A stretch of DNA of 64,000 nucleotides from Nemania diffusa (GCA_038501195.1 JBBPUQ010000001.1:372001-436000), one strand, 5' to 3'; counted from the first letter of the stretch, positions 40,448-56,805 are shown. Numbers and translations: made by a program. The notes: a model not told the origin generated them from the letters alone.

Positions 40448-43400
40448 GTTATAAAAAAAGTTTTTAATTATAATTTTTTATATAAATATATATTTTTTAA
40501 TTTTTTTTTATATATATTTTTATTAATATATATAATTTATTAATTAATATTAAAATTTTTAATATTTAGTTTAATAGTTTTTTTATTAATTTAATATATT
40601 TTAAAACTTTTTTTTTTTTATATAATTTTTATAATAATATAATATTAATTATAAGTTATTTTTTTTATATTATATTAAGTTTAATTAAACAATTATATAA
40701 CAATTTTAAATTAAAATATAAAATTATTAAAATTTACAATATATTTAATATTTTTAAAATCTTTTAAAAAATTATATAAAAAGCAATTATATTATTAAAT
40801 TTATTTATTATTTTATATAATTTATTAGCTAATATATTTTTAATTATTTATTTATATTTATTTAAATTTTAATAAATAATATTGTTAACAATTTTAAATT
40901 TTAAATTTTAAATTAGTATTATTTTTTATATAAATTTTTATAGCTAATATAATTAAAAATTTAATTTGCAATATTATATTTATATTATTTATAAATAAAT
41001 TATTTATAAAAATAAAAAGTTTTATATAATATAAATTAAAAAATATAAATGTTAATTTATAAAAATAATTATTAATTTATTATTTAATTTATTTGTTTAA
41101 AATAATTATATTAATTTTTTAAAAATTAACAATTTAAATAATAATAAATAAATTATATAAAGCTTTTATTTAATAAATATTATTTATATATATATTTCAA
41201 ATATATTAAAAATTATATTGCTATATAAAGTTTTTATATATAAATTAATTTTAATTAATTATATAATTTGATTTTTTTAAATTAATATAATATATTTATT
41301 TATTAATATAATTTAAATATTATTAAATTTAATTAAATTATTTTTGTTTAAAATTTATTTAAATTTAATTTTAAATTTTATTATATAAAATTTAGCTTTT
41401 TTTTTTAATTAAAAACTTTAAAATTATAAAACTAAAAATATTATTTATTTATAGTTTAATAATATTGAATTTTTTAAAATTGCTATTAGTAACTAATAAA
41501 TAAAAATTATACAAAAAAACAATTATTTTAAATTTTTAATAAAAATATTTATAATATATTTTAAATTAATATAAATTTAATTTAGCTAATTTATATAATA
41601 ATTATATAATTTATAATATAGTTTTTTAAAAATATTTACATTTAAGTTTAATAAATAAATATATATAGATTTTTTATATAAATTTATTAATTAATTATAT
41701 ATATATTTATATAATGTTTTATAATTTATATATTATATTATAGTTTTAAATTAAACTAAATTTAAAAGTTAAAATTAATTATTAACTTATTTACTAAATT
41801 ATTAATGATTATATAAATATAATATTTTTATTTAAATTATTATATTTTTATATAATTAATTAAAACTTTTTATATAAACTTTGATTTAAAAATTTAAATG
41901 TTGCAATATTTATTAAAGTTATATTTTATAAATTTAAATATTTATTATATAAATAATTTATTAATTTTTATTATATAAAACTTTTTAAAAAAAAGTTTAA
42001 ATATATTAATAATATAATTTATTTATAATTTAATAGTTAGTTTATAATTTATTTTTTTTTTTAACTAAAAAATATAAAATTTAATTATATAAAAAAAGTT
42101 AAAAATTATATTAATTTTTTAAATTAGCTTTTTTTTTTTATATAATATTTATTAAAATAAATAATATATTATTTTTATTATTTTGTTTTATATTTTTTAT
42201 TTTATAATAATAAAGTTTAATTTATATATATTAAAACTTTATAAATTTATTAATTATATTAATAATAATATTAAATTTTTTAATAGTTTATATTTTATAT
42301 AGCTTATTTTAGTTTTATTTTTTTTGCTATATAAATATTTTATATAAAATAAACTTGTTTTATTAATTAATTATATAGTTAATTTTAACTTTAGTTTATT
42401 TTTTTAAAAGCATTTTTATAGTTTTTTTTATAATTTCTGCTTTTTATATAATATAAAAAAATAAAAAAAAATCTTAATTAATTTATAAATAAAAATTAAA
42501 AATAAATAATATTAATATAAAATTATTAAATTTTATAATATTATTTAAAGCTTTTATTATTATTTATATAATTTTTTTATTTTTTTTATAATAATTTATT
42601 TTATTTTTTAAAATATTATATATATAATACAAAAGTTTATATATTTATTTAATTTTGTTAATAATTTAATAAATTTTTATAAATATTTTTTAATATATAA
42701 TATAATTTAAAAAGTTTTAATATATATTAATTTAATATTTATAAAATATTTTTTATATATTTTTTATATTTATTATATAAAAAAATATTATAGTTTAAAA
42801 TAATATTGTTATATTAATTATATATAATATTTATTTATTGTTTATTTATATAATATTATATATAAAAATATAATTAAGCTTAGCAAATAAAATTAAACTA
42901 ATATAACTAAAACGATTTTAAAAAATATATTAAAATAAAGCTTATTTAATATTTTAGTTATTTTAGTTTGTTAATTTTTAAGTTTTATATATATATATAT
43001 GCTTTTAGTAAACATTAAAATTAAGCTTGGTGTTTTATATTCAAGCTTTGATTTTGTGATTGCTTTTGCTTGCTTGTAATAATAAACGCTTATAATAAAT
43101 AATAATTGTAAGAAATAGTGTTATAAATAGTAAAAAAGCTTTTATAAAAACTTCTTTTTAAGCTTTTTTATTAAATAAGTTTATTTAAATAAATTTTATA
43201 ACTTGATTGTTTAAACTTGCTTTATTAAACTTATTTATATTGTTATATATAATATTAATTATTATTTTATAATTAAAATTACAATTGTTTTTAATTATAA
43301 ATTTAAATTATTTTAAAACTTAATTATATAATTAACAATAATAACAAAACTTTTAAATTTTTTTAAAAATAAATTAATTAATATTATAATTAATTTAAAT

Positions 43401-46166
43401 TAATATTTTATATAATTTTTTTATATAAAAATAATTAAATTAATAATATAGTTAATATAGTTTAATTTTAATAAAATATATATTAATTTTATATAAACTA
43501 ATATTAAAAAATAAATGTTTTTATTTATAAATTATAAAAACTATATTTTTATTTTTTTATATAATAATATTTTAAATATTATTAAAATATATATTTATTT
43601 TATTAATATTTTTTAATAAAAATAAAAATAAAGTTAAAATATTTAAAATATAATATATAATAATATTTAATATATTTTTTATTTATATAGTATTTATAAA
43701 TATAATAATATTATTTATAATAAATTTAATATATATATTTTTAAAATTTTAATTTATTTTTATATAAAAATTTAACTTTAAATAAACTTTTAATTATATT
43801 TTTTTTATTATAAAATAATTAAAAGTTTTTATATTTTATAATTTTTTTAATATTTTATATAATATTAAAAATTAAAAATAAATTAATTAATTAATATAAT
43901 TTAATTATATAATTAAATATTTTTACTAGTTATATATTAAAAATAAATGATATTTATTAAAAATTATATTATTTTTTTAATAAATTTAATATTATTATTA
44001 AATTTTTTTTTATTTAAATTTAAATAATTTTTAATTGCTATTAAATATTAAAAAAATTTATTTAAAATAAATAATTTATTATAAATTATTTTATATAAAT
44101 TAAAATATTTTTATAAAATATAATTAATAAATTAATAATTTTTTTTATTATATATAAAATATTTTTTTTTTATATAATTAATTTAATTATATTTAATTTA
44201 TAAACTTTTTTAATATTTATTAAATTTTTAATTTTTTATATAATTAAAATTATATTTTTTATTTATTAAATAAATATTTTATTAAATAACTATTTAATTA
44301 TTGTTTAAAATATAAAAATATATATAAAAGTTTATAAAAAATATTTTATAAATTAACTTTTAAAATATTAAAACTATTATTAATTTAAATATTTTATAAT
44401 ATCTTTATATAATAGTTATATTTAATTAAACTTTGTTTTAATATTTAATATTTAAAGTTGGTTAAATTTTCGATAATTTGTTAATTATTAATTTTAATAT
44501 TTTATATAAAGTTTTTTTAAAATTTTTTTATTTTATTTATATAAAAATAATAATAGTTTAATAATTTAATATTAATTATAATTTATATTTATATTAAAAT
44601 ATATATTTATTATATAATATATTTTATATTAAGTTTTATTTTATTTAATATTATATATAAAAAAATATTATATAATATTAATTATTTAAAATATTTAATT
44701 ATTTATAAATATTAATAAATAATTTAGCTTTATTATATAAAAAATTATATAATTTGTTAAAATAATTATATTTTTTTTTAAATTTTTTAAAATATTATAT
44801 ATTTTTTTAATAAAATAATTTTATTTTATATAATTTTTAAAATAATAAATTTAAATAAATATTTAAAAATATTAAATTTAAAATTATATAATAATTTAAA
44901 TATAAAATAAAAATAACTAAAAAAATATAGTAAATAAAATATTTATAAATAAATAAAAAATTAAATTAATAATTTATTTTAAAAATTAATAACTTATATA
45001 GTTTATATAATTATTTTTTAATAATAAATTATATAATTAATTATAAAATTTAAAAATAAATATTTTATAAAGCTTTTTTTATTTATATAATTTTTAATTA
45101 AATTAAAAATTATTTAATAAAAAATATTAAATAAATAATAAAAAAAATAATTATTATTTTAAAAATATATATTATTAATATTTTAGTTTTTATAAAAAAT
45201 AATTATATAAAAGTTTTAAATTATATTTATAAAATTAATATTTTTTTAAAATATTTAAATTATTATAAAATATAATAACTTTATAAAATTTTAACAAATT
45301 GTATTATTTTTTTTTTATTTATATAATTTTTTATTATTATAAAAACAATTTCTTTTATTTTTAAAATATTAACTAAGTTATAATATAATATATAATTAAT
45401 TTAATTAAATTAATATTATATTTAATTTTTAAAATATTTTTTATATATTTTAAAAAAGTTTTAATTAATATATTTTAACTATTTATATTTTATTATTTAA
45501 TATATAAAATAAATAAAAAAATATTTTTTATAATAATAAAAATATTAATAAATTTATTTTAATACTTTTTAATAATATATTTTTATATAGTTATAATATT
45601 AATATTAAAATATTTAGCAAATTTATTATATAAAAAATTATATATAAAAATAACTTTTTATTTAGTTTTTTAATAAAGCTATTAAAATATTATTATATTT
45701 AAAAGTTGTTGTTTTAATTTATATATATAATAAAATTATTTAAATAAAAAATATAAACTATTTATTTATTTTTATATATATATTTTTTATTAAATAAAAA
45801 AAAATATATTTATATAATTAAATATAAATAATAAAAATTTTTTAAATAATAATATTATTTGTTATTGTTTTTTTTATATAAAAATATTTTTTATTAAATT
45901 AAAAAAAATATATTTATATAATAAAAAATTTAATTTCTTTTTATATATAATAATATATATATTTTTTATTAAATAAAAAAAATATATATATATATAAAAA
46001 TAAATTTAAAATATAATATAAAAGTAAATATTTTTTATTAAATTAAAAAAAATATATTTATATAATTAAAATTTAAAAGTTATTTTAATTAATTTTTGTT
46101 TTTAAATTTTATTAATTTATAATATATTACTATTAAATAAAAAAAGTTAATATAACTATTAATTAA

Positions 46167-46431
46167 TATTAATTTAGTTTTATATAATTGATTATATATA
46201 GCAAAACTAAAATAAAATATAATATTATAATTATTTAATATTATTATTATTTTTATATTTAAAACAAAATCTTTATATATATAATATATATATATAAATT
46301 ATATAAACTTATTAACAATTTATTAATATTATATATAATAAAATATAATAAACAATTTAATAAATAAATAGCAGATTATATAAAAAAACTTTAAATATAT
46401 ATTAATTGTAATTAATATTGCTATTTTAATA
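46167..46431. repeat. Right LTR of the nested element
   Basis: 265 bp partner of 40183-40447. It retains slightly more G and C (for example TATATAGCAAAACTAAA where the left copy reads TATATAGTAAAACTAAA). Confidence 0.7.
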
Positions 46432-47949
46432 TATATTATTATTATTTTTTAAAATTTTATATATTTATTATATTATTAAATAATTAAATTTATTTAAAAA
46501 TTTATTAATTATTTAAAATTATTGTTTTTTTAATATAAATATATAATTATTTATATTAAAATTAAAGTTTTAATATTTTTTTTTAATTTATATAATTATA
46601 TAATATTATATATATTTTAGTTTTTTTTTAAAAAAAATTTATAAACTATATAATTTTTTATATTTTATTTTAAATTTTAAATTATAATATTTTTTTAACT
46701 ATTAATAAATTTTTTAGTTTTTTTTAAATTATATAATTTTTTTAATTAAAATAAAATAATATTAAAAAGTTTATTTTAATTTTATAAACAAATAATTTAA
46801 TAAATTTATAAAATAATAATATTTATATATAATTTATAATTAAAATTTATTTAAATTAATTGTTTTAATAATAATTAATATAAAACTATAGTTATTAATT
46901 TAAATATTTATTTATAATTTTACTTTATTTTATAATTTTATAATAATTTATAAATATTAAAATATATTAAACTTTTATAATTTTATATAATTTATTTATA
47001 AAAATAAATATAAATTAAAGTTTTTTATTAAAAGTTAATATAATTAATATTTTAAAAATTTAAAAAAAACATTTGTAATAAATTTATATAATATATAATA
47101 TAATTTAAAAGTTTTGTTTTTAATTAATTTATTATAATTAATATATTATTATAATTATATTTATTTTTAAATCTTTGTATAAAATTTATATTTGAATATT
47201 TTTAAATATAATTTAAAATAAAAAAGAAATAAATTTATTTAATATTTTATTATATAAAATCTTTATAAAATAACATTTTATATAATTAAAAATATATATA
47301 TTATAATTCTTTTTTAATTTAAACTATTAATAATATTTTATAAAAAGTTTATATATTTTTTGTTTTTTTTTAAATATCTAGTTAATATTTTATTATATAC
47401 TTTTTAAATAAATTATATTTATAAATATAAAAAATTAAAAACAATACATTTTTTATTATAAATAATTAAATTATTAATTAATTATTATAAATTATTATTA
47501 TTAAAAAAAGTTTTTTTATAATAAATTTTTATATTAAAGTTTTTTTTATTTTTTTTTAAATATTTTTATAATTAATTAAAAACTTAATAAAATTTTTATA
47601 TTTTTTTATAACTTTATAATAAATAATTTAATTTAATATATTATTTATATAAATATATTATAAACAATATTATTTATTAATTAAAAAATTATTAAATATT
47701 TTTATACTTTTTTTTTTTTTTTATAAAAATGTTTTAAATATAAATAACTAGCTTTAGTGTTTTTAATAATAAACTTTTATTATTTAATATAAAACTTTAA
47801 TTATATATATAATTATTATATTTATAATTAAAAAAGCTATTTTTAAAAAAAAAATATTATTAAATTATATAAATATAATAAAGTAACTTTTTTTTATTTT
47901 TATTATTAAACTTAATAAAAAAACTTAATATAAGTTTAATAGTTTTATT

Positions 47950-48900
47950 AATAAAAAAATTTTATTAATATAATAAAATATTTACTATTTTATTTTAAAA
48001 AATAAAAATTAAATTTTTAATAATAAAAATATATTAATAATAAATAAAGAATTTATATAATTTATTTTTTTTAATTATTTAATATATAAAGTTATTTATA
48101 AAATAAGTTAAAAAATATAATTAAAATGTTATTATTTAAAAAAAAAACTTAATTATTTAATAAAAACAAATAAAAAAAAAACAACTTAATTTTTAATTAA
48201 AAATAATTATTAATTACTTTTTAAAAACATTTAAAACTATAATTAATAAATATATTTTTATTTAAAATATATTAAATAAAACTAATTAATAAATTATTAA
48301 TTGTTATTTTTATTATAATAATATTTTAAACTTTATTTAAATAAAAAAGAAATTAATTAATTTATAAAAATATTTATATTTATATTTTATAATAATAAAA
48401 ATAAAAAAAATATAAAAATTAAAATTTAATTTTATATTATAAAAAACTATTTAATTATTAACTAAAATTACTTTATTAATATTATTATAAAAATAATTAT
48501 TATTAATGTTTATATAAAAAATAAAATTAATAAATATTATTTTTTTTATTTAATATATAGTTATTTAAATTAATTAATAATAATATAAACATTTTTAAAT
48601 TATTTAAAAAAAATAAAAAAAATATTAATATAAATAAAAAACTTTAATTTAAATAAAACTTTTTTAATTTTAATAATTATTTATTTAATACTTTTTTTAA
48701 AACTTTAAAACTAATATAAATAAAAAATAAAAAAGTATTTTAATAATAAAATATTTTATAAATTATTTAATTTTTTATATTTATAATAATAACAATATTT
48801 TATTTAATTAATTTATTAAACTTTATATTTAATTAATTTATAAAAAATATAATATATAAAATAAAAATAATTAATTAGTTTTTTTAATTATATAAATTAA
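47950..48900. repeat. Direct repeat (partner about 38030-39000)
   Basis: Second copy in the same orientation, separated from the first by repeat D with its nested LTR element. Nothing coding survives. Confidence 0.5.
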
Positions 48901-49739
48901 ATTAATAAAATTAATAAAAAAATATTATTAAAACTTGTTAAAAAAAAATAATAATAAAAATATTAAAATTAAAATTAATAATAATAATATATATATATTT
49001 ATAATATAAAGTTTTTTAAATTATTAAAAAAAAATTAAAGTTTTAATTATTAATAAAAAAAACATGTTTTATAAAACTTTTTTTATTATAATATAAAAAA
49101 AAATATATTTATAAATTATTATATTTATATTTTTTTTTTTTTTTAAAATAAAACAATTATTTTTAAAAATATAATTATTAAAAAAATAAATAAATTAAAA
49201 ATAATAAAAAAAATTATTTAAATAAATTAAATTTTTATTTAAAAATAATATTATTAATAAATTATATAATTAATAAATTAAAGTTAATAAATAAATATTT
49301 AAATAAATTATTATATATATATATATATTATAAATAATAATAAATTATTATTAATTATTAAAAACTTTTTAAAAATATAAATATAAATATAAATATATTA
49401 TTTATAAAAGAATTATTAAAATATTTAATTTAATTATATTTATTTAATTTTTTTATAATTTTTTTTAAATATAATAATAATAAATTAAATATAAAATTAT
49501 TTGATTAATATTTATATAAATATAATAAAAAGTTTAAAAATATATATTTAATTATAATATTTTTTTAAATATAAAAAATTATTATTAAAAAACTTTAATT
49601 TTAAAAATATAAATTAATATTTTTTTAATTGATTTTTTAATTAAAACTTAATTATAAATTAAATAAAAATATAATTTATAAACTTTTAATTTTAATAAAA
49701 TATAAATTAATTATTAATTTAATAAATAAATTAAAAACT

Positions 49740-51130
49740 TAATTTAATTTATATATATATAATTAAGTTTTTATTAAATATTTAAATAAATAAACTAAAA
49801 AAAAACTTATTAAACTTTATATATATATATATATATTAATAAAATATATATAATTTTTTTAATTATATTTTTTTTATTAAAATATATAAATTATTATAAT
49901 TTTAAAATTTTAAAATTTAAAAATAAATTAAACTATATAAATTATTTTAAATTTTATTATATATATATATATATATATATATAAAAGTTTATTAATATTA
50001 ATTAATAATTATAAAGTATAATTATAAATTAATAAAATAAAAAAGCAAAAACTAGTTATTATTTAAAATAGCTTTTATATTTTAATTTTTTTTTATATAT
50101 AAAAAATAAATTATTATTTTTATTAATTAATTAAAAATAAATTAAATTAATAATTAAATAAATAAAAAATTAAATTTTAAAAAATTAAATAACTTTATTA
50201 TAATAATTAAATTATTATTAAATAAAAATTAATAAAATTATAAATTATTTTATATATTTATTTTTTTAATTATTTTATTTTATTTTATTTTATTTTATTT
50301 TATTTTATTTTATTTTATTTTATTTTATTTTATTTTATTTTATTTTATTTTATTTTATTTTATTTTATTTTATTTTATTTTATTTTATTTTATTTTATTT
50401 TATTTTATTTTATTTTATTTTATTTTATTTTATTTTATTTTATTTTATTTTATTTTATTTTATTTTATTTTATTTTATTTTATTTTATTTTATTTTATTT
50501 TATTTTATTTTATTTATTTTATTTTATTTTATTTTATTTTATTTTATTTTATTTTATTTTATTTTATTTTGTTTTATTTTATTATTTTTTATTACTATAT
50601 TAATATTTATAATAAAAATAAATTTATATATAAAAATATAATTAAAACTAATAATATTTAAATTAAAATATAATAGTTTAAAATTAATATATTTATTAAA
50701 TTAATATAATTAATAATATATTTAAAAAAATGTTTATATAATTATATTTAATTAAATATTAAAAATAAATAATTTATATAAATATTTATAATAAATTTTA
50801 TTAATTAAATAAAAGTTATATTTATAATAATTAATTATATATTTAAATAAATATTTAATATTATAATTAAATATAAAATAATAAATTAATTTCGAAAAAT
50901 ATTATATAAAAACAAATTAATATATATTTTTAAAAAATATAAAAATAATTATAATAATAAAAACTTTAATAATATTTTTATATAAATAATTTAAATATTA
51001 ATATTTGCAATAATATTAAAACTTGTTATTAAATAAATAAAACATTTAATATTATTTATAATATATAGCTTAGTTCATTTTTCCTTTAGTAAATAATTTA
51101 TATATAATAATTGCTTAAAACTTTAATAAG
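49740..51130. repeat. Repeat C, copy 2, carrying the TTTTA array
   Basis: Matches 7880-9200 in the same orientation, for example around the AAAACTAGTTATTATT stretch at 50048. It is more strongly AT-mutated than copy 1. The right edge is cut by the LTR element starting at 51134. Confidence 0.6.
50271..50585. repeat. TTTTA pentanucleotide microsatellite, about 60 units
   Basis: An almost uninterrupted run of the 5-bp unit spans roughly 310 bp, with one short unit near 50511-50515 and one T-to-G change near 50571. The matching site in repeat C copy 1 (8430-8480) has only a few units, so the array expanded in this copy. Confidence 0.95.
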
Positions 51131-51133
51131 TTT

Positions 51134-51317
51134 TGTTAAATTTAAACTTTTTTTAAAAAACTTAAAACTTATATATAAAAAATATATATTAATTATATAA
51201 ACGATATAGTTAATATTAAATAGTTTATATAATATATAAAAAAAACTTATTAAATAATTGTTTTAAATTAAAACTAATTATTAATATAATATTAAAATAT
51301 ATATATTAAATTTAACA
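51134..51317 (-). repeat. Left LTR of the family B element (fully RIP-mutated)
   Basis: 184 bp. Compared base by base over most of its length with 58214-58397, the differences are G-to-A or C-to-T in this copy, with an occasional reversal near the end that keeps the better form here (TGTTAAA at 51134 against TATTAAA). Confidence 0.8.
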
Positions 51318-54300
51318 ATTAAAAGTTTTATTAATTTTTATATTTTATTAAATAATAAATTATATATATATAATTAATAAAATTATTAAAATAGCAACTT
51401 TTATTATAATTATTTTTTATTTTTTTAATAATTTTTATTTAGAAAAAAAAAACTTTATTATAAAAATATATAATAAAGATTTATAAATTTATTTAATTTT
51501 TAAATTTATATAAACTTTTTAATTAAAATAGTTAAATATATTAATAATAATAAAATTTATAAATATAAATATTAACTTTTTTAATATATTAATTATTAAA
51601 TTTATTATTTTTTAGTAAATATTTTATTTAGCTATTAAATAAAATTATAATATAGTAATAAAATATTATAATATTTATTAAATAAAACTTATTAAACTTA
51701 TTAAATAAATATATAAAACAGTATATTTTAATTATAAACTAATATATATAAAAACAAATTAAATAATTAATAAATAATATAATAAATTAAAAAAATTTAA
51801 TATAATAATATAATAAGTTTTTAAGTTTAAATATAAACAAAAATATAAAAACTTTATATATTTAATAATAATAAAATTTATTAAAAACTTTATTAAATAA
51901 ATTAACAAATAATTAAATAAAATTATTAAAATAAATATTAAAAGTGTTAATATTATTGAATTTTTTAAATGTATTACTGATTTTAAAAAAACTTTTTAAA
52001 CTATTTATTTTGTTTAAACTGCTAAATTTTAAAATATTTATAACATTAAAATTATTAACAATATATTAAATTATTATATTATAGCTTTTAAGCTATATTA
52101 TAAAATAATAGTTTTAAATATTATAAAAATTAATAAAAAATTTATAAAAAAAAAAATATTTTTTATATTTTAAAAAAAATAAAATAAAAATAAGCTTATT
52201 AATTAAAAATAACAAAATTATTAAAAATAATTTTATTAAAAAAAAAAAAGCGAAAATATTATAGCAATTTTAAATAAAACAAATAATAAAAAAATATTTA
52301 AAAAAACTTATAAATAACTTTTGTAAATATTTTAAAACAAATATTTATATAAATAATAAAAAAAAAATTTTAATATTATTAATTATATAATATATTATAA
52401 ATATTATTTAATAGTTAAATATTAGTTTATTTTTTTTAAAAATAAATTTAACAATTAAATTTTAAATATAACTATTAAAAAAATTGTTAAATTATAATTA
52501 AATATTAATAAAGCTATAAAATAAACAATAAAATATATAAAATAATAATATAAAAAAAAAGAATTTAAAAAAAATAAATTTAAAGCTATAAAAAAAAAAA
52601 TTAATTTTTAAAGCTTTTAATAGTTTAAATTAAAAATATTTTTAATTTATAAAAAAAAAGCTTATTAATTTATTTATTAAAAAACTTAATTATAATAAAT
52701 TTAAAAACTTTATTATATATTTTTAATATATTAAATTATTTTTTAAATTTAAAAAAAACTAATTTTAAAAATATAGTAATAATAAAAAATAATATAATTT
52801 ATATATATAGTTATAAAAAAATCAATATAAAAATTTAAAGCTTAAAAAAATATATTATATATAAATTATATAATATAATTTATTATTTAAAAATAGTTAT
52901 AAATTTAATATATTTATAAACTTTAAACTATATAAAAATTTATTAAAAAAATAAACTTAAATTTGATTTTTTAAAATATTGTTAAAAAATATTTTTATAT
53001 TTTTTAATTTATATATATAATTAATATATAATAAAATATTTTTTAATATAATTTATAGTTTATATTTTTTATATATAAAAAAACTTATTAAATTTTTATA
53101 TAAAAAAGTTAAAAATTAAAATAAGTTTATATTATTAATATTAATAGTTTAAATATTTAAAGTTTAAACTATTAAAATAATTATTAATTTATATTAAAAA
53201 AATAATAATTATATTATATTTTAATAATAAAATTTATATTATTAATTATATAATTTATAATAAAATAAAAATATATTATAAAATAATATAAAATATTTAT
53301 TTAAAAATTATAAAAATAAATATATATTTAATAATTAATTTTTATAAATATAATAAATTTAATTAAAAAAACACTTTTAAAAAATAATATTAATAATTAA
53401 TTAATATTTAAAATATATATAAAATTATTATATTAATAATAAATTTATAAATATTATATAAATAGTTTTTAAAAATTATATTAAATATATAAATTATTAT
53501 TTTAATATTAAAATAAAAATTATTAAATATAATAATAAATTTATTAATTTAAAACAAAAAATTATTTATTTTAATAAATCAATTATTAAAAAATATAATA
53601 TTATTTTTAAAATTTTATTATTATATATTTAAAATTTTAATAATAAAATTAAAAAAAATAAAAATTATTATTAAATTAAAAATAAATTTTATATATAATA
53701 GTTATAAATTTTTTTTATTTTTATAAATTAAAATAATTTATATAATAATTTATTTATATAATTAAATATTTAAATAAATTAATTATTAATAAATTTTTTA
53801 TAAAAGTTTTTATTTTTATTTTAATAATTTATAAAATATAATAAGTTATAAAAAAAACTTATTATTTATTTATTTAAAAGTTTTTAATTATATAATATTT
53901 ATTATAATTTAATAAATTAAATAAAAAAAATATAAATATTAAAAGTTTAATTTTAAAACTTAAATAAACTATTTAATAAACTATTAATTTATTAATATTT
54001 ATTATATATAGTTATTATAAAAAAAAAAATAATTATTATTAAAAATATAATTTTTAATAAAAATAAATTTTTTAATAAAAATTTAAATAAATTTAAAAAT
54101 AAAATTTTTAAAGTTTTTTTAAAAACTTATAAAATATTAATTAAAAAAATTATATATTAAAATATTTTTAAATTAAATAAAAATATAAAAAATTATTTAA
54201 AAAATAATAAATATAATAATATATTATTAAAAAATATATTAAAAAATCTTAATTTTATAAAATAAAAAAAAAACAAATTTATAATTAATATTTTAAAAAA

Positions 54301-56765
54301 TTATTTAAAAAAAATATACTTTTATATAAATATTAAATTTAAATTAAAACTTTTAATACTTTTTAAATTTTTTTTTATTATATTATTAAATTTAATAATT
54401 TTTTAATTTAATTATTTCGATTTTTATTTAAAAAAAAAATATATTAAAAATAAACTATAAATTTAAATTAAAATATTATTTTTTAATTTATTATAAAACA
54501 ATTAAATTATTTATTTTTATTTAATAAAATTTTATAATATATTATATATTAATAATAAATTAATAATAAAAATATAATAAATTTATTTATTAAAAAATAT
54601 TATATATAATTATAATAATTTATTATAAATATTTAATATTATAAAAAGTTTTATTAATAAAAAAAAATTAGTTTTTAAAAAAACTTATAAAAAAAAAACT
54701 TTTAAATAAATTATAAATATTTTTAAAGTTTATATATATATAAATAAATAATTTTAAATATTAAATATTAAAAATAAATTAATTAATATTTTTTATAATA
54801 AAATATTATAAATATTAAATATTAATAAAATTATTTAAAAAAAAAAAAAAAATTTTAAAACTATTTAATTATTATTAAAAAATTTATTTTTAAAAATTAT
54901 TATTTTAAAAAATAAAGATTTATTATTAAAATTTATTTTTTTTATTAAAATAATATAATAAATTTATTAATTATTTATTAAAAAATTATTTTTATAAAAT
55001 TAAATATATATATTTATAAAATTATATTAAAATAAATATTTAAAAAAATATTTTAAAAAGTTTTTTATAAAAAAGTTTAATATTTAATTATATATAAATA
55101 TATATATATAAATTTAATAAATATAACTATTATAATAAATATAAAACTTATTTAATAATATAAAAAAATTAACAATTTAATTATAACAAAAAAAATATTT
55201 ATATTAATATATTAATAAAAAAATTATTTAAAATATTAATAATTATTATTATTAAATTTAATTTAAAACTTAAATAATATAATATTATAAATATATTTAT
55301 TAATATTAAATTAATTAAAAAAATTTATATATATATATTATTAAACTATTAAAAATTTAAAATAATAGTTTAATTATAATAAATTTTATATAAATTATAA
55401 AAGTTTTTTTTATTATAACAAAAAAAATTTATTAAATTATTTTATAAAATACAATTTATTTTTATATTTTATAAACTTTATTATTTTTTAAAAAATAAAA
55501 TATTATTATTTATTTATATTAATAATATAATAATAGCTTATAAAAAAAAAAACTAAAAAATAATTAATAAAATAATTAAAGTTTTAAAAATTAAATATAA
55601 CTTTATAAAAAAAAATAATTTATAATAGTTTTTAAAAATAAAAATTATAAAAAACAAATAAAAAAGCTTTTTATAATTTTTTTAAATTTTTTATATTAAA
55701 AAAATTATTAAATTAAAAACTTTAATATTTAATATTTATTTAAATATTTTAATAAAAATTAACAAGCTTTTTTTTTATAAAAAAATTATAATTTTAATTA
55801 ATATTTATTTATTTTAATAAAAAATAAAATTTATATTATATATTATAATAATTATATATTTTAATATAATATTTAAAACTTTATAATTAATTTATTTTAA
55901 TTATAATTTATTATTTAAATATTATAAAACAATTAATAAATTTTTATTTTATTTATTAAATATTTAGTTTTATATTTTATAATTTAATAATAAAAATAAT
56001 TTTATAATAATTAATAATATTTTATTTAATAATAATATTTTTAATTAAAAAAACTTTTAAATTTATATTATAAAACTTTTTAATAATATTATAAAATAAA
56101 AAATTAATAAATAAAATATAATTATTATATTTATTATTAAAACTAAATTTTTTATTTTTATATAAATAATTAAAAAAGTTATTTATATTAATTAATTAAT
56201 TAATAAATTTAATATTAGCTTTAATAATTCATATATATATATTTAATATAATAATTAATAAACTATAAAATTAATTATTAAAAAAATAACAGTTTTATAT
56301 ATTAATTTAAAATATATAAATATATATAATTATTAATTATATTAAAAAATCAAATATAAAAACTTTATAATAAAATATATATTTATTAATAAAATAATTA
56401 TTAATAAATTTATTAAAACTTTTATATTTTAAAAATAATTTATATTTTTAATATAATTAAAATTAATTATATTTTTTTATTAATTTAAATTTTTTATAAA
56501 TATTTTAATTATTATTAATTAATTTAAAAATTAATTAATAAATAAAAAATTAATAAAATAAATATAAAATAAATAATTATAATTAATAATTAATTAAAAT
56601 AAACTAATTAAATAAAAAAAAAAAAATAAAAATAATATAATTTAAAGTTTATTAAACTATATATATTAAAAAAAAAAAAAAAAAACTATTTAAAAAATAC
56701 TTTTTTATATATAAATAATTTTATTACTATAATAGTTTATATTTAATTTAAAAATTTTAACTAGT

Positions 56766-56767
<2 letters not shown>

Positions 56768-56802
<35 letters not shown>
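56768..56802. repeat. Run of 35 T
   Basis: Longest homopolymer in the window, inside the family B element. It may be a poly(A) tail of an older nested insertion, an RIP product or an assembly artefact. Confidence 0.9.

Positions 56803-56805
<3 letters not shown>

Larger units (their letters stand above)
40183..46431. mobile_element. Full-length degenerate LTR retrotransposon nested in repeat D
   Basis: Two direct repeats of the same length, 265 bp (40183-40447 and 46167-46431), bound a 6.25-kb unit. Both start TATTAATTTAG and end GCTATTTTAATA, as expected if TG..CA ends became TA..TA by RIP. A 5-bp TATAT flanks both sides, though in such AT-rich DNA this is weak evidence alone. Repeat D sequence continues across the insertion and is uninterrupted at 2890-5000. 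The size fits a Gypsy- or Copia-type element. Gag and pol cannot be read, and 42980-43220 keeps more G and C than the rest. Confidence 0.75.
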
